Assembly: GCF_000002425.4 (NCBI RefSeq) | Contig: NC_037259.1 | Coordinates: 125,340-189,339, forward strand | Length of the DNA: 64,000 nt | Reading direction: 5' to 3' | DNA from: Physcomitrium patens | Lineage: Eukaryota; Streptophyta; Bryopsida; Funariales; Funariaceae | Part shown: piece by piece, positions 35,144-49,643 of the stretch | Numbering within the stretch: position 1 is the stretch's first letter | How the letters are laid out: each line of letters opens with the position of its first letter | The notes under the pieces: model-generated | Told to the model about the DNA's origin: nothing | The model's database searches: none | What the model saw: only the letters and a program-made list of their open reading frames with translations | Made by a program: the position numbers and the translations under genes

Positions 35144-38100
35144 TTATATGTACCAATATACAAGATATTTCAACCTATTTCAATATTATCTTAAGTTTAA
35201 TAGTTCTTTAATTATAATCTCTTGATTTTTTATTCATTTCTATATAAGGAGTAATATTTCTTTTTTATGGTATATCCATTGTCCTACATGACTTAAGATG
35301 GAATACATAAAATATGAGATAAATCTTTTTAGACTCCAATAAGTTTAATCAATAAGCAATTGAATTGCTTTGTTTAAAAATTAGAAATGATTTAAGCTTA
35401 TAATAATCCAACTTGTCACAAGAGTAATTAATTTTAATAATATGAAAAATAATCATACTTTATTATCAATATAGAATTGAGGTTATTTCTTAAAATAGAT
35501 ATTTGCAATGATTTTTTTGTTGTTCTTGAGCTTCATTTAATTGTACCTTTATTGTTACATGTAGCTCTAATAAGTAATTTGTCAAATTTATAGGCCTGAG
35601 ATTATCAACTTTTAAGAAATTAAAAATATTTAATTATGAGTGATAAATATTAACAGCAAAAAAGGTATTTTTTGATTAAAAAAATATATAATATTATAAA
35701 AAAACATTTCGATGACAAAAAAATTATTCAATTATCTTAATAGCAGTTGATAGTATATCTTAAATATTACTTTAAAACTTAATTCGCCTCTTTTTTTTAT
35801 CCATCAATTTGAAGATAGAAAGTCAATGATAGTTTTATGTCAACCTTCAATATCTTAAAAAGAATTCTCTAAAACCTTAATACTAATTGAATCTCTCTAT
35901 CTAATATAATATCCTTTCTTAATAGATGATAATAATAAATATTTCTAATAAAAGTTTAATTATTACTTTACTTATGATAGATATTATATATGATACAAAA
36001 TGTGTCATTTTAATGAAACATTCTATTTTTATAAATATAAAATTATAAAAACTTGAAATTTAAAGATCTATGATAAAATATATAGAAACAAAAGATCATA
36101 GTTTTTTTGATATAGACAATAGTTAAAGAAGTCTATAAGGCAAATGATGAAGAATTTTTTATCTTGTACAAATGTTATATGATTTTACAAAGTTTTTAAT
36201 TGCTTTTTATATCTAAAAATAGAAAAAATATCTTGATATAAATTCCTTGATCTTATTGTATCCAAAATATCTTGTAGTTGAAAAATTGTAATAAATTTCA
36301 AGAAGATATAATGATTTTTTACCATTTGGAAGATATTATATCCATCAAAATATTGTATATTATTTTTGAACTTAAACTTTGAAATAGTATGAGATTTGCA
36401 TATATTGTTCTTAATATCATAAATAATAGGATCTAAAAATATATTTGATTAAATTTGCTTAAGAAAGATTTAAGTCATATATCTCTCATTTAATAGAAGA
36501 TAACAATATTGTTGTGTTGTAATATAACTATATGGTGAAAATATAATCAAAAATAAAATTGTAATTTATATCTAATCATCTTGGTTCAATAATATTTCAA
36601 GACATTTAATATGGATTTTATAAAAAAAAAAATCCTTAGTTAATTTTTTTGTCTTAATAGCTAATAGATTAAAGGTTGATTAGTAACTTTACCTTTTAGG
36701 CTATTAAAACTCTTTTAATACTTTAAAAAGGCCATAAATTAATAAAAATAGAATAAATAAAATAAATAATTAATATAATTAGTACTCTTGGCTAATTCAT
36801 ACAATTGGTGTCATATGTATAATTCAAATTTGATAATGCTTTGTTGATTGGGTGTGCTAAGTGCACATAAAAGTTTTTACAATTCTAAAAATGTAATTGA
36901 GAGATATTTGATTGTTAGTACAAGTGGATATTGGAAGTTGGTAGTTTGAGGTTGAATAAGATTTTTATAATATTTAAAGATCTACTTATCAAAACAAGGT
37001 GAAATTTGGCATAGTATTAGAAGACTTAAAGTTTGAGTTGTAAATTAATTTTGAATTAAAATCAATAATTGAAAAAAGAAAAAAAACTATTCAAACTTCT
37101 ATATTAACTTTCAAGTTGGTCGTCAAGTAACATCAATGTGGTTTTTTTGATGTTTTCTTATAATTTTTAAGTTGGATTGAGCTGAATTTTTTTAAACGTG
37201 TAAAAGATTTATAGTGACATTTGTATGCAAAATTGTGTATCAAGTAGAGGATCTAATTAGGAGTTATAACTTCCTAAAATTCACTGACTAAGATTAAGGC
37301 TTGCAAAGAGAAATCAAAATTTTCTAATTATGAAAGTAATAAGACAATTAGAATTTTTATATAATTAAGATTACTAAGAAGAGTGTTTTTGTGTACATTG
37401 TATTGGCTTTAAGCACCTTTGAATTGAAATTTGAGCTATATTCTTCTTACATGGCTGAAACCTATTTAGGTTTCTTAGATATTTATAAAACACAACTTCA
37501 TCTTCCATAGCCAAGTACCTACTGTATTTCCAAATAAGATAATATATAATATAATAATGTTTAGAAGGATGTCTAATAAATATTATTTTTTTCATGATTA
37601 ATAAGTGATTTTGAATTTGAATCTTAATAAAAATATACTCCAGTAGGCTTGATAATAATTTTAAATATGTATTGACATTAAATACTTTAGATTCTTATGA
37701 TTTATATAAATTTTCATTAGTCTTGAAGCTCCTTCTAGATAATAATGTCATTCTTAAAATGAATCCACAATTCTTAGAAGTCTTTTTATCATAGATTTTG
37801 TAATTCATCTTAATTACCAAATAGTTTCTTAAATGGAAAGCTAATAGGTGAGGTTTATAATCTATTCCCATTTGTTACAAATATGCATTCAAAATAAAGA
37901 CTTATGGATCTTCTTTTATAAAAAAATGCATTAGAAAAATTGATACAATATAAGATTGATGCAAAACTAAAAGTCGACTTTAAAGCTTTAAATAAATGCT
38001 TCAACTTCTTTATTTTACTTAAGTTTGTCTTTACAAGTCAAACATGTAAATAAAGTTTTAAGTTGAAAAAAGTTTTTAATAAAGATCTGATAGTAATTAA

Positions 38101-38269
38101 TATTTTTAAAAAAGTATTAGATATTTTTATTATTTTTAGAATCTTCTAATCTAAGATAGTTTAAATTTTCTTAGGATTCACTATGAAGTCATCATTTGAA
38201 ATAAAACATTCTAAGAAGTCAACTTGAATTATATTAAATATTTACTTTACCATATTAATATATAGTTAT
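35144..38269 (-). mobile_element. Family A Gypsy fragment A4, reverse orientation
   Basis: The minus-strand pol region is homologous to about 27520-29640 of A1: integrase and its downstream part (35144-36509), then, after a family C insert, RNase H and reverse transcriptase (37557-38269). It is cut on the right by the 5' LTR of A3 at 38270; the remainder may lie beyond the window. It is an old, very AT-rich, broken fossil. Confidence 0.7.
36510..37556 (+). repeat. Family C solo LTR nested in A4
   Basis: It starts TGTTGTGTTGTAATATAAC and ends near ccaagtacctactgtattt plus about 30 bp. Both ends align with the other C copies. It is shorter (about 1.05 kb) than the 1.6-kb copies, so it is probably internally deleted. 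The flanks aatat and aatgt may be an imperfect target duplication. Confidence 0.6.
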
Positions 38270-38817
38270 TTAAATAGACATATATTTACTATAATTATTA
38301 TTTAGATAATATAAATAGGTAGAAATAAATAAAAATAGATAAATTTTATAATATATTCTACAAAAGCTTTTAAGAAGCTTTATAAATACTGCTTTGATTT
38401 TACATATGTTTGTAGTTAATTGATAGATTAGAATCTTGGTCAAAAAATTAACCATGTGCCACATGTGTTGCTAGCTTGTAAAACAAGCTAATTATTTGGT
38501 GTTCATATAAAAAACTTGTCTTACAAATTAAGATATGTATTATACAAAGTCAACATATTTTGGAGATCCTGTAGAATGTCGCAACATAGCTCCTAGATAG
38601 ATAGTATATATAGAGGCAAGAATGAAGCCTTTTTTATTCTTGTCAATTCATTTCTTACTTTTAGTTTTGTTTCAAGAAGTCTCTAATTTTCTTGACTTTT
38701 GGCAATAACCATTCCGATTTTTTTTTAATATACATACTTCTTTATTTGTATTTTGACATATTTCTTTGAAAAAGTTTCACTTATTCATTTTCTTTCATTG
38801 AGTTCTTATCCTTGACA
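38270..38817 (+). repeat. 5' LTR of A3
   Basis: The LTR is 548 bp and ends ccttgaca like the other A LTRs. It carries the tagatagtatatatag and caataaccattcc blocks. About 25 bp downstream lies an atatcaaagc stretch resembling the tRNA-Met primer site. Confidence 0.8.
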
Positions 38818-39326
38818 AATTAATAAGAGTATGTTTATAATATCAAAGCTTCATCTCAAAGCTTAATCTTTTTTTGATTATGAATGGATTACTTCTTTTT
38901 TTTAATAAGACATAAGTGTATTAGAATTTATAGATTACCCTCTTCTAAACTAATATTATTTTTAGTATTATCTTTGTTATCAAGTTCTTTCTTTTATTTG
39001 AATAATATTAGATTTTTTTTTAAAGTATTATTATAATAAAGCTTATCCAAATAAAGAATGTAATGGTATAAATGAAAGAACAATTGAGAGAGATAATGCT
39101 TACAATGCATCAACTCAATTTACTACCACAAGGAGGAATAAGAAAAACAAAAAGTGGAGATATAAGGATGATTGGAGTTGTTTTAATATCTATACCAAAT
39201 CATGTCTCTTCTCTTATGGTGAAACACCATTCAAGAACTAAAAAACCAATAATTGCCTTATTTGAGAAGTTTGATGGTACAAGATCAAAGTTTTGAGGAT
39301 TCATCTATAAAGTAAAATTAGCAATT

Positions 39327-39924
39327 TATAACATGGTATAGAAAAGATAATTATATAGATAGTTAGAACCATGGAAGTTTCTAGAATTGAGATTAAGTTA
39401 GTGGACTATGTAGGACCTATCATGGAACATTTTAGAGAAGTTTAGGGTGGTTATTTAGGTAGAGCCTTTTATGGAACCTTCTAAAAAAGACTTAGGATGG
39501 TTATTTAAGTAGGGCCTATCATAGAACCTTCAAAAAAAAGAATTTAAGGTGGTTATCTATATGAGATCTACCACCTATAAACATTCTAGAAAGTCCAAGG
39601 TTATAGGATAAGGTATAAATAAGACTAGATAGGGCCTTTTGAGGCATCTATTCAGATATAGCTTCAGTTTCTTTTTCTTAGTAAAATTTGGTTTTGCATC
39701 CTTTTGTTCAGTTTTATTCTATTCTGTTTCCATCTGCTTAATTATCATTTGTGTTCTATTCTATTCTATTTCCATCTACTTAGTTGTTATTTGTATCTTA
39801 TTCTATGTAATTCCATTCAGTTCTCTTCTAGTCTATTTTGTCCAACTTTGTAATGAGATTTTATATTATTATAGAATAGAAGGATCTTCGGATTTTGACA
39901 TAGTCTGATCTTTACATTGTTTCA
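39327..39924 (+). repeat. 5' LTR of B2
   Basis: The LTR is 598 bp and is bounded on the left by the caatt duplication and on the right by the primer-binding site. It contains a gtataaataag TATA-like block near 39612. Confidence 0.85.
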
Positions 39925-39940
39925 TTGGTATCAGAACAAG
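39925..39940 (+). other. Primer-binding site of B2 (tRNA-Met type)
   Basis: TTGGTATCAGAACAAG follows the 5' LTR directly and resembles the TGGTATCAGAGC site complementary to plant initiator tRNA-Met used by many Gypsy and Copia elements. Confidence 0.75.
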
Positions 39941-42323
39941 TGTTAGATTCTTTACTTTTGGTAGTATGTCAATAGTCATTATATAGTCAAAGATCAATTA
40001 TTGAAGTCACATTGGATATTGTGTTGAGGCTACTATAAGCTATTCTTAAAAAATCAATTGAAAGGTGAAAAGATTTTATGATAGTAAAGTCCACCGAAGA
40101 AATTATAATATGTGAGATATGACAGAGCAATCCCAAATAGAGGTTCAAATACAACACCTCTCAGGCCAGATAGCTACTTTGTAAGAGCAAATAGAAGCCT
40201 CAAGGATAAGAGAGTTGATATCTACTAGGTTGAAATTGAATAAGCCTAGTACATACTCTGAAACTTCAAGATAAGAAGATGTATGTCAATGGCTCTTCAA
40301 CATGCAACAATACTTCTAACTATCTGAGACAAATACCACTGAAAGAATTATACATATAGCTAGCTATTTGAAAGATGCAGTAGCCTTTTGGTGGTGACAT
40401 AGAGTTGAAAGTTATTGAGGTCAAGGTGAATTTTGTGACTGGGAGGAATTTGAGACTAATTTTAAGAATTAATTTTGGCCCATCAATGCAGAAAATATAA
40501 CATGCAATCAGTTTATAAAACTTACACAAGCTAGGTCGGTGCAAGATTATGTCTCTTAATTCAAATACTTATATTTCCAAATTGGTAATATTTTGGAAGC
40601 AAAAATTATTGATTGATTCTTATGAAGTTTGAAACATGGAGTTCAGCAAGAAGTAGAATTAAGAAATCCACAAACATTCGAAGAGGTAATTTGGATTACA
40701 GAGAAGGTAGATGCTATAGATTTCAGAAATTATAGAGCACAACCTATAGTACGAAGTTGTATGCCTCTATCTAAAATTACAGCACAACAATCAACGCCAA
40801 TGGAAATTGGTGCCTTACAAGGATCATTAACACCACAAAGATGACAAATATTAATACAAAAATGATTGTATTTCTATTGTTGGGAGCTAGGCCATGAAAT
40901 TAGAGGTTGTTCAAAATGTCAAAGTACAAGTATCAACTACATAAGGCAAGTTTACATTCTCAAAACTCAATAAGTTAATAATGAGCCATAACATGAAAAC
41001 ATGGCTCTTTAGTAAAGGCACTGGAGGCTAGTATTAGAAGTAGCTACTATCTCTTAGAGACAAATGGCATAGCCCTAGATAACTAAAAAAAGAGTCAATT
41101 GATACATCTAACAAGATTATTAAGAAGACAATCATGTCAAGTACTTGTAGATTGTGGCTCTATAAAAAAATGTATTTCAATTGAAATTACAAATCGACTT
41201 AGAATTAAAACCAAAGAAATCAAAGGAAGAAATATATATCTTGTAGATGACCAAGAGAACATATTTAGTAAGATATGTGAAGAAGAAACCTTAAGATTGA
41301 TAGACACTTATATATTAAGAGAGAGATTTAAGGTGACAAAGCTAAAGTATGATATTATCTTTGATATGCTATACCTAAACATGGAAAATAAGAAAGTTAA
41401 TTAGGTAGCAAGAACAATCTCTTTTAAAGATAAAGGACACAATATAACCCTTTATACCTATACATCAAGTATAGACAAAAGGCAATCTGCAAGCAAAGAC
41501 TTATTTGTAGGGATGACCTTTATAAAGAAGCAATTACAGCATGAGCAAGTTATGTATATGGTGGTTCCAAATTTCATGTTAGTGGTAGAAAAGATGGTCA
41601 AAGGAATAAAACAAGAAGAGCATTTCATATGAAAATATCAGGAGGTCTTTCCAACTAACCTATTTAGTGGCATACCTCCTAATCAAGGTGACTTCTTTCA
41701 AATAGAACTATTGTTTGGAGCCAAACCAGTAAATCGATGAATTTATTGCCTAGCACCAAAAAAACTTGAAGAGTTACGAAAGATATAGGAAGAACTCTTG
41801 GAGAAAGGCCTTATTCAAAAAAACACATCACTATGAGGATCACTTGTACTTTTTGCATCTAAAAAAGTTGGAATTTTCCTTTGCATTGATTATCAAGGTC
41901 TTAATAAGTAGATTATTAAAAATGCATATCTACTTCCACATGTGGATGATCTTATTGATCAACTTTGAATTGCAACCATCTTTAATAAATTGGATTTTTG
42001 AAGCGGCTATTGGCAAACACCTATTGCAAAACAAGATGTAGAAAAGAGGACATTTTGTATGTGATATAGACATTTTAAATGGTTGGTTTTATCCTTTGGC
42101 CTTATTAATGCTCCAGCCTCTTTTATGGATCAATAGATTGTTTCAAGACCTTTCAGATAAGAATGTAGTGGTTTTCATTGATGATATCTTCATATATAGT
42201 AAAACTTCTAAAAAACATAAGCAATACCTATGAGAGGTGCTGCGTCACTTACAAGATAATCATCTCTGTTGTAAGAAATCAAAATATAAACTTTGGAAGT
42301 CTGAAGTCATCTTTTTGGGGCAT

Positions 42324-43505
42324 TGTCGTATTACGTGCTTTCCTGCTCGAGAACGTGCTGGCGTCTGGCTGTAGAAGGTAGTATGGAGATTTTCTAATAT
42401 TCAAGCAGTCTATCGGTTTTCAAATGTTAGAATATAAATAATTATAAGAATATACCATAAATCTATATGGATGTCCTTCGACTGCTCGCCAAAATCCTTT
42501 TTGCCCCAGTCGGTAGGTCTCCAGACGTTACAGAGAACCTCGAACAACCCAAACTGCTAATCTTCAATACCGCTTTATACTCACGAACTTGTATCCACTG
42601 ACTGTCTCGTTAGATTAACCCAATAAATTTCATTCACTCCGCATACTCAATCCCATAGACACCCTTTTAATTCTTCATCACAGACGTAACTTCGATTTCA
42701 CAAAACAGTCAAGAGTAATCACACCCACTTCATTAAAATCTCGATTCACCAGTACAACACTGACTTCAGCAACGATTGCCTCAGTCTTTTCAAAACCCTA
42801 TGAAGAAAAACCTCAATTCTTTGTCTTTTTTCTCCTTCCTGAAGCATGAAGCTAGCTCTCCGATCCTTCTCCAAAAACTTATTCTCTCCCCTCCCATTTC
42901 TTAACCTATCCTCTCTTTTAATCCTAATTCTCCCCTCTCTCAAACCCTAGCCTTTGAGTTTCTTCAATCTTCCGTCTTGGATCTGGAATTGGCTCCCGTA
43001 ATCAAAGCTTTCTCCTCCGTTTTTACCTTTAAGAGATTCTTTTACTGAAAGGACGTTCTCGGAATGCCACAAAGGACAGAACAGCCTGAAATGGAATCAA
43101 AATCCCGTAATCGGGACCACATTGAATCGCCCGACCAATTCAGGTCTCATATTGGCTAAGAGGCCCGTAATAAGACTTGAATGTTCCCATAATTGGATCA
43201 AATTGGTCCTTCACGTCAGATTTGCTAAGAGGCCCGTAGTAAGACCTAGATTGGATGTCTTGAAATTAGATCCAATTGGCTCTTCGAACCAGGCTCACCC
43301 GTCGTTGAATTGGTCCATTCCCTTTTTGCTGACTCCCGTTATTGGAATCAAACGGAGCATTTTAGTATGCCCCGGCTGACTGTAACAGGGTGACTGAACC
43401 TGGCCTCTCAGTATTTGCACTAGAGTTGGTCGTTTTTCCCAATATTCGAGGTAACTGAACATTAATAAAAGTCCTCTTTCTTTATACTCATGTTACAACA
43501 CGACA
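42324..43505. repeat. Solo LTR of family D, GC-richer, nested in B2 pol
   Basis: The 1182-bp insert starts TGTCGTATTACG and ends CAACACGACA (terminal TGTCGT/ACGACA inverted repeat). It splits the reverse transcriptase region of B2. Flanks gcat/gcgt are a probable 4-5 bp duplication with one change. Its base composition is clearly more GC-rich than everything around it. Inside, a roughly 70-bp unit beginning gctaagaggcccgta occurs twice in tandem (about 43155 and 43224). No coding sequence was seen. It is likely the youngest insert here. Confidence 0.7.
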
Positions 43506-43647
43506 GCGTGAGGTGTCCTCCAAAGGCATGCATATGGAATAAGATAAGATGAAAGCAATGGAGGATTGGGCAACCTCCAAGGATGCTTTTGATGTTCGCT
43601 CATTTTTAAGTCTTATTAGATACTATTGCTATTTTGTAGGGAGTAGA

Positions 43648-45264
43648 TGTTGTATTATGGTTTAACTATCATGTGAAAATAATGTGTTTATATATTTAAT
43701 ACATAATATACTAAACAACATGGTGAAAGCCATATTAGTGGATTTTTCTTGATTATAGGATGTAGATAGATTACTATCTCAAAAAGAAATAGTTTAAAAA
43801 GGCTTCTATTAGAATTTATATAACTTTATTTTTTTTTATAGTGACTTTAAAGTTGATCTTATTAGTAGTAACCTTTAAATATTTAGAGTCACCTTTGTTA
43901 GATATTGATGACCCTTAAAGTCTTATTTTGTTTCTTTTATATGGTGTTTAGAGTATATATTGTGTAAATCTTATAAAGAAAAGAATTGGAGAGGAATTTT
44001 GGTAGCAAAAAAGGTAGTTAGGACACCCATATGAATGTATCGAGATGGATGTTATAAATCTTTATTCCTATTGGTCAAAAATCATGACCAATGGGCTTCA
44101 AGGATGTTATCCAAGGCCATATTAGGAATTAGGATTATATTTTTGAGCCATTCAAGCTTTTGGAGGCTAGGGTCAGCAAATTCAAGTTTTTGGCTATGAT
44201 TTTGGTACAAATTTTGAGTAAATTGGAGATTTTATGAAAGAGATAGGTGCTCAAAGTCAAGGTATCAAATTTGTACCTACTATCACTCTTTTGGATATAA
44301 TGCACACGTATGGAAAGCAATAGAGGATCGATAATTGGAATTAGAGAGAACACTTTTTTAACTATAATTTGGTATATTGTTTGATGGATTTTAATTTGGA
44401 ATGAAGGAGATATTAGAGGTTGAAATCAGCAATTACAAATCTTAGGGTAGTAAGTGATCCAATTCACTAGTAGTTGTGTTTTGAAATATATCTTCAATAA
44501 TTTGACGAGATTTTGGCTCAAAATTTCCAAAAATATGTGTAATTATATTTGTAAATTTTATGTATAAATTTTGTGGCATTTAAAATTTGGATTTGTGAGA
44601 TATGAAGAAAATAGTACTCAGGTTCTTGTGAATTAGGGTTTGAAGTACCTGCTAGGATTTTTAAGATGATAAACAATCGGTAACAAATTTATAGTTGATT
44701 TTTTTTATATTAATGCTTAAGTGTAAATTCTATATTATCTATAAATTTGAAAAAACTTGAATATTTGGATTGAGAGATATGAAGTTCTAAAATTCAAGAA
44801 GAAGAAAATCTTTAGAAGAAAAATATGTTTTGAAGGGATTTTATTATAATTTGAGCATTTTATACAAATTAAAGGGATTTTTTGGAAGTTAAGACTTTAG
44901 ATATATGTTGAAGATTGATATATAGAGCTATAATTAAATTTTGATATAAAGATGAGTTTTTGAGAGGAGATTATGGATTTTTTTTGGAATTATTGAAAAT
45001 CTAACTTATCAACAAATAGTTAGTTATGATTTGGTATAACCAAGAATATTAGAAAATTCCTAGATATTTTAAAAAGCCTTATGTACAAACCTTCTTAAAT
45101 ATAAAAGGTTTTACTAGTATGATATTTTTTTGAAATAAAGTATTTATTTATCTTCTACTTTAAAGATTAAATAATTTATTAGAACTTGGCCAATAAGTTA
45201 AAACTAAACTCTCTACAGCTAGGTACCTAGTGTATTCTTAGATAGAAAACCATGCAATATGACA
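43648..45264 (+). repeat. Family C solo LTR nested in B2 pol
   Basis: It is 1617 bp, starts TGTTGTATTATGG and ends gcaatatgaca, with ctaggtacctagtgtattc near the 3' end as in the other C copies. It is almost the same length as the copy at 61762. It lies in B2 between the reverse transcriptase and the downstream RNase H/integrase region. No target duplication is clear. Confidence 0.65.
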
Positions 45265-47061
45265 ATGATGAATAGACTTGAAGGATGAATTGGAAGACAA
45301 GGCAAAAGTTGCTAAAATTAGTTCTATCATTTCAAATCCAATTAAAGGGATAGAGTACAAGGAAGCTATACAACGGGATGCTTATTTCAAGTTGATTAGC
45401 AATCAATTAAAGGTATACAATATACAATATGAAGATTACACTCTTGGTGATGGCTTATTCTATTTCAAGAAGAAAATTTACGTATCCAACAAAACTAAAC
45501 TTTGGATGCTCATACTTCAAGAGAGATATGATATCCCAATATCTTGACATTTGAGATAAAAGAAGATCCTAGAATAGGTTCTAAGGACATGTTTTTGGAC
45601 AAGTTTGGATTGTGATGTTTGAGCCTTTGTACACTCTTGCAATTCATGTCAATATAACAAAGTACGCAACACAACGTCTCCTAGATTATTGCAGCCAATT
45701 TTTCTATTTATGATATGTTGGAAATAGATGACTATAGATCTTATTATTTGTTTGCTCTAGATGCTTCATAATCATATCGTAGTTGCCAACTTTGTGGATC
45801 AATTCTTGAAGCAACTTTACTTAGCTGTAGTATGCTCAGATATTGATGCTTCAAAGCTTACACAAATCTTTTTTGACACCATCTTTTGTCACTATGAATA
45901 AACTTATGTCATCATTTCAAATTGTAATCCACGCTTCACAGGAAGTTTTTGGCAAGCTTTGTTCAAGCTATTAGGTATATGACTTACTATATTTATAACT
46001 TTCTATCTATAAACAGATTGACAAATAAAGCATACAAATTAGACCTTAGAAGATATGCTACGGATATTTATGGTGTTTCATCGTAATGATTGGAATGAAT
46101 ACTTTACATCCTTCGAGTTTGCTTATAATTATAGTATTCAAACAAGTACTAGTTATTCACCATTTTTTGTTAATATCAGTCAACATCCAATTACACAAAT
46201 AATTTTCTATTGTCCCATCAATACTAATAACTTGACAATAGAAGAATTTATATAACAGCTTACAATGGCCTTACAAAAAGTACGGTATTGCTTCTTTATT
46301 GCACAAAATTGACAAAAGCAATATGTGGATAATTATTCGTAATACAAGATCTTTTGAGATGATGATTAGGTGTTACTTTCCAATACCAACTTGCCACTTG
46401 CTACATCAACCCAAATCCGTAAAGTAGCACCTTAATGGCTTGGACTTTTTCACATTTTTGTAATAATTTCTGATTTTGCATACTACCTCAAGCTTCTACC
46501 ACATATTTGAGTCCATCCAATCTTCAATGTTTCACAACTCAAGAAATTTTATACCAAACTAAAGCACTTTTTGGATCGACATCATCCACCATGACCACTA
46601 GTTATAATTGATGAACAACAAGAGTATAAAGTGGATAGTATTTTAGAGCATCACTACTTTCGTTGTGGATATAGACGTCCGCAACTTCAATATAAAGTTC
46701 TTCGCAAAGGTTATCCCAATCACGATACAAGGTCGGAACCTCCACTAAACCTCATCCATTCCTAAGAAATAATTTGGAGATACTATCGAAAGCAAAACAA
46801 GCATGTTTTGCATTAATGGATGAGAATCAATTATAACAAGATATAGAAAAGATAATTATATACATAGATAGAACTATAAAAGTTTCTAGAATTAAAATTA
46901 AATTAGTGGACCAGGAAGGATCCACCATGGAACATTCTAGAAGAATTTAGTGTGGTTATTTAGATAAGGCCCATCATAGAATCTTCTAAAAAAGAATTTA
47001 AGGTGGTTATCAAGGTAGAGCCTACCACCTAAGAACATTCTAGAAAATCCAAGGTGGTAGG

Positions 47062-47320
47062 TGTCATAGATATATATTTATTGTAATTGTAACTTAGATG
47101 ATATGAATAGATAGAAGTAGGTAAAAGTAGATTAATTTCATAATATCTCTTAGAGAAGCTTCCTCGAAGCTTCATAAATGCTGCTTTGACTTTACATGTA
47201 TCTATACTTAATTAATAAGTTAGAAACTTGATCAACACGTTAACCACGTGTAACACATGTTGGTAGCTTGTGGAAAAAAGTAACTATGTGGCGCCTATAT
47301 AGAAAACTTACCTTGTAAGA

Positions 47321-47357
<37 letters not shown>

Positions 47358-47657
47358 AAATAAAAAATTATGTAAAGTCAATATATTTTTGGAGGTCCTA
47401 TAGAACGTCACTACATAGCTTCTAATTAGATAGTATATATAGAGGTAAGAATGAAGCCCTCTTCATTCTTCTCAACTCCTTCCTTGCTTCTAGTCTAGTT
47501 TCAAGAATCTCTAATTTTATTATCTTTAAGCAATAGCCATTCCAATTTCTTCTTAATATAATTAATTAATTAATTAATTAATTCTATTTTATCATTTTTT
47601 TTAAAAAAAAATTCTCACTTATTTTTTTATTTTTTTATCAAGTTCTTGTCCTTAATA
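47062..47657 (+). repeat. 5' LTR of A2
   Basis: It starts TGTCATAGATATATATTTA. It is about 45 bp longer than its 3' partner, mostly through the (AAAT)n run at 47322-47368 and the (TTAA)n run at 47560-47583. An atatcagagc stretch lies about 25 bp after its end. Confidence 0.8.
47322..47368. repeat. (AAAT)n microsatellite in an LTR
   Basis: About ten AAAT units lie inside the 5' LTR of A2 and are absent from the 3' LTR. Confidence 0.9.
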
Positions 47658-49083
47658 AATTGACAAGAATGCACTTACAATATCAGAGCTTTGTCTGATC
47701 TTGATTAAGAGTAGATTATCTCTTTTTCTTGATAAGACATGAGCATATTAGAAGTTGTGGATTACCCTCTTCTAAACTAATATTGTTCTTAGTATTTTCT
47801 TTGTTCTTAAGTCCTCTCTTCTATTTATCTTGAGTGATATTAGACATCTTCTCTTTTCTAAGTATTATCATAGTAGAACTTGGTAAAATGAAGAGTGCAA
47901 TGGTACAAATGCAAGAGAAATTGAAAGAGTTAATTCTTGTGATGCATCAACTCAATTTACCACCACAAGGAGCAACAAGATTGGCATGAGGTAAAGATAT
48001 AGAAATGATTGGAACTACTTCAACATCTGCACCAAATCATGTCCCTTCTCCTATAGTAGAATATCTTTCTAGTGTTAGAGAAACTAAAATTATCCTATCC
48101 AAGAAGTTTGATAGTACTAGATCAAAGTTTAGAGGATTTATTAATTATGTACAACTTGTGATTGAACTTCAACCTCAAAGCTATCCAACTCCAAGATCAC
48201 AAGTTACATTCATTGATATGTTTCTTTCAAGTTTAGCATTATCATGATTTTCATCTTTTCTTGAATGACAAATCCAATATAGGATAATCTAAAGGTTTTT
48301 TTGGTGGAGTTTTGATCCACGTATGGAGAACATGATGCAATTTAAGTTGCAACCAATAAGATTCGTATTTTACGACAAGACAATCAATCAATAATGTTGT
48401 ATGCTTCACAGTTTTGACAACTTATAACTGATATCAAGTGAGATGATGTTGCATTTCTTAACTAATTTCTCTATGGATTACAATATGAGGTAAAAAAATT
48501 AATGTTTAACTTGATCCTCAAACATTGAGTCAAGAAATTGACTTTGCTATGAAGTGCAATAATTATCTTTTTAAATTTTGATTTAAGAACCATACAAGTG
48601 AACCTCAACATTACTATAATTCAATGGCAATACCAACATCTCTTCAACAAATATATTTGGAAGTAGAGGATATGTAAATTCATATGATATATTTTAAACC
48701 TCTTATTGAGCAAAAAAAGACTCATCATTGTTAGGAAGAATTGTACTTATATTGTGAAAAACCTAAGGACACTATTCAACATTGTCTAAAGAAGCCATAC
48801 AACCATAAACTGAAGAGTATGGTTATCAAAGAAGATAGTATGTCAGAAAACAAGTTTGTCGAGCTACAATAGAAACCATGCAGCCGGAACTTTGTACAAT
48901 ACCTAGTGAAAGTCCTATTCTCTCGTGAGAATCCTCTATTTGTTTCACAATAAATATTATTTTAAGACCTAAACATCACAAAGCCTCTACCTTATTAGAT
49001 TCAGGAGCCTTAGTATTTTTCTTAGATGAAGAATTTGCTAAAAGACATAGCATACTTTTAGTGAATAAAATTAAACATGTTCA

Positions 49084-49643
49084 TGTATCAAGGAAAAGAA
49101 CTTGATAAAGAAAAATAATCAAGTGAGACTTCACTCAAAGAAAGATGAAAAAATAGAAATAACTCAACATGTATACTAAAAAAGAAACTGAAATGGCTAT
49201 TGCCAAAAGACAAGAAAATTAGAGATCCTTGAAACTAAACTGAAAGCAAGAAAAGAGTTGACAAGAGTGAAGAAGGCTTTACTCTTGTCTCTATATATAC
49301 TATCTAAATAGGGGCTACATGGCAATGTTCTATAGGACCTCCAATATGTGTTGACTTTGTATAACAAAAACCTTGACTTATAAGGCAAGTCTTTCTACGT
49401 ATAGGCCATATAGTTAGCTTGGTCTTCATGCTAACAACATGTGTGGTACATGGCCAACTTATTGACCACGTTTCTAATCCAAAAAGTCAATTAAAGATAC
49501 CTATAAATTCAAAATAACGTCTATGAAGCTTTTAGGAAGCTTTTATAGCAAATATTATAGAATTAACTTATTTTTATCTATTTTTACTTATTTCTATCTA
49601 TTTATATATGTAATTACTCACTTACATATGTATGTCCATGACA
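49084..49643 (-). repeat. LTR of the inverted segment
   Basis: On the minus strand it begins TGTCATGGACATACATATG, like the LTR at 332-889, and ends near cttgataca. It lies at the left junction with A2 gag/protease sequence. Confidence 0.8.
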
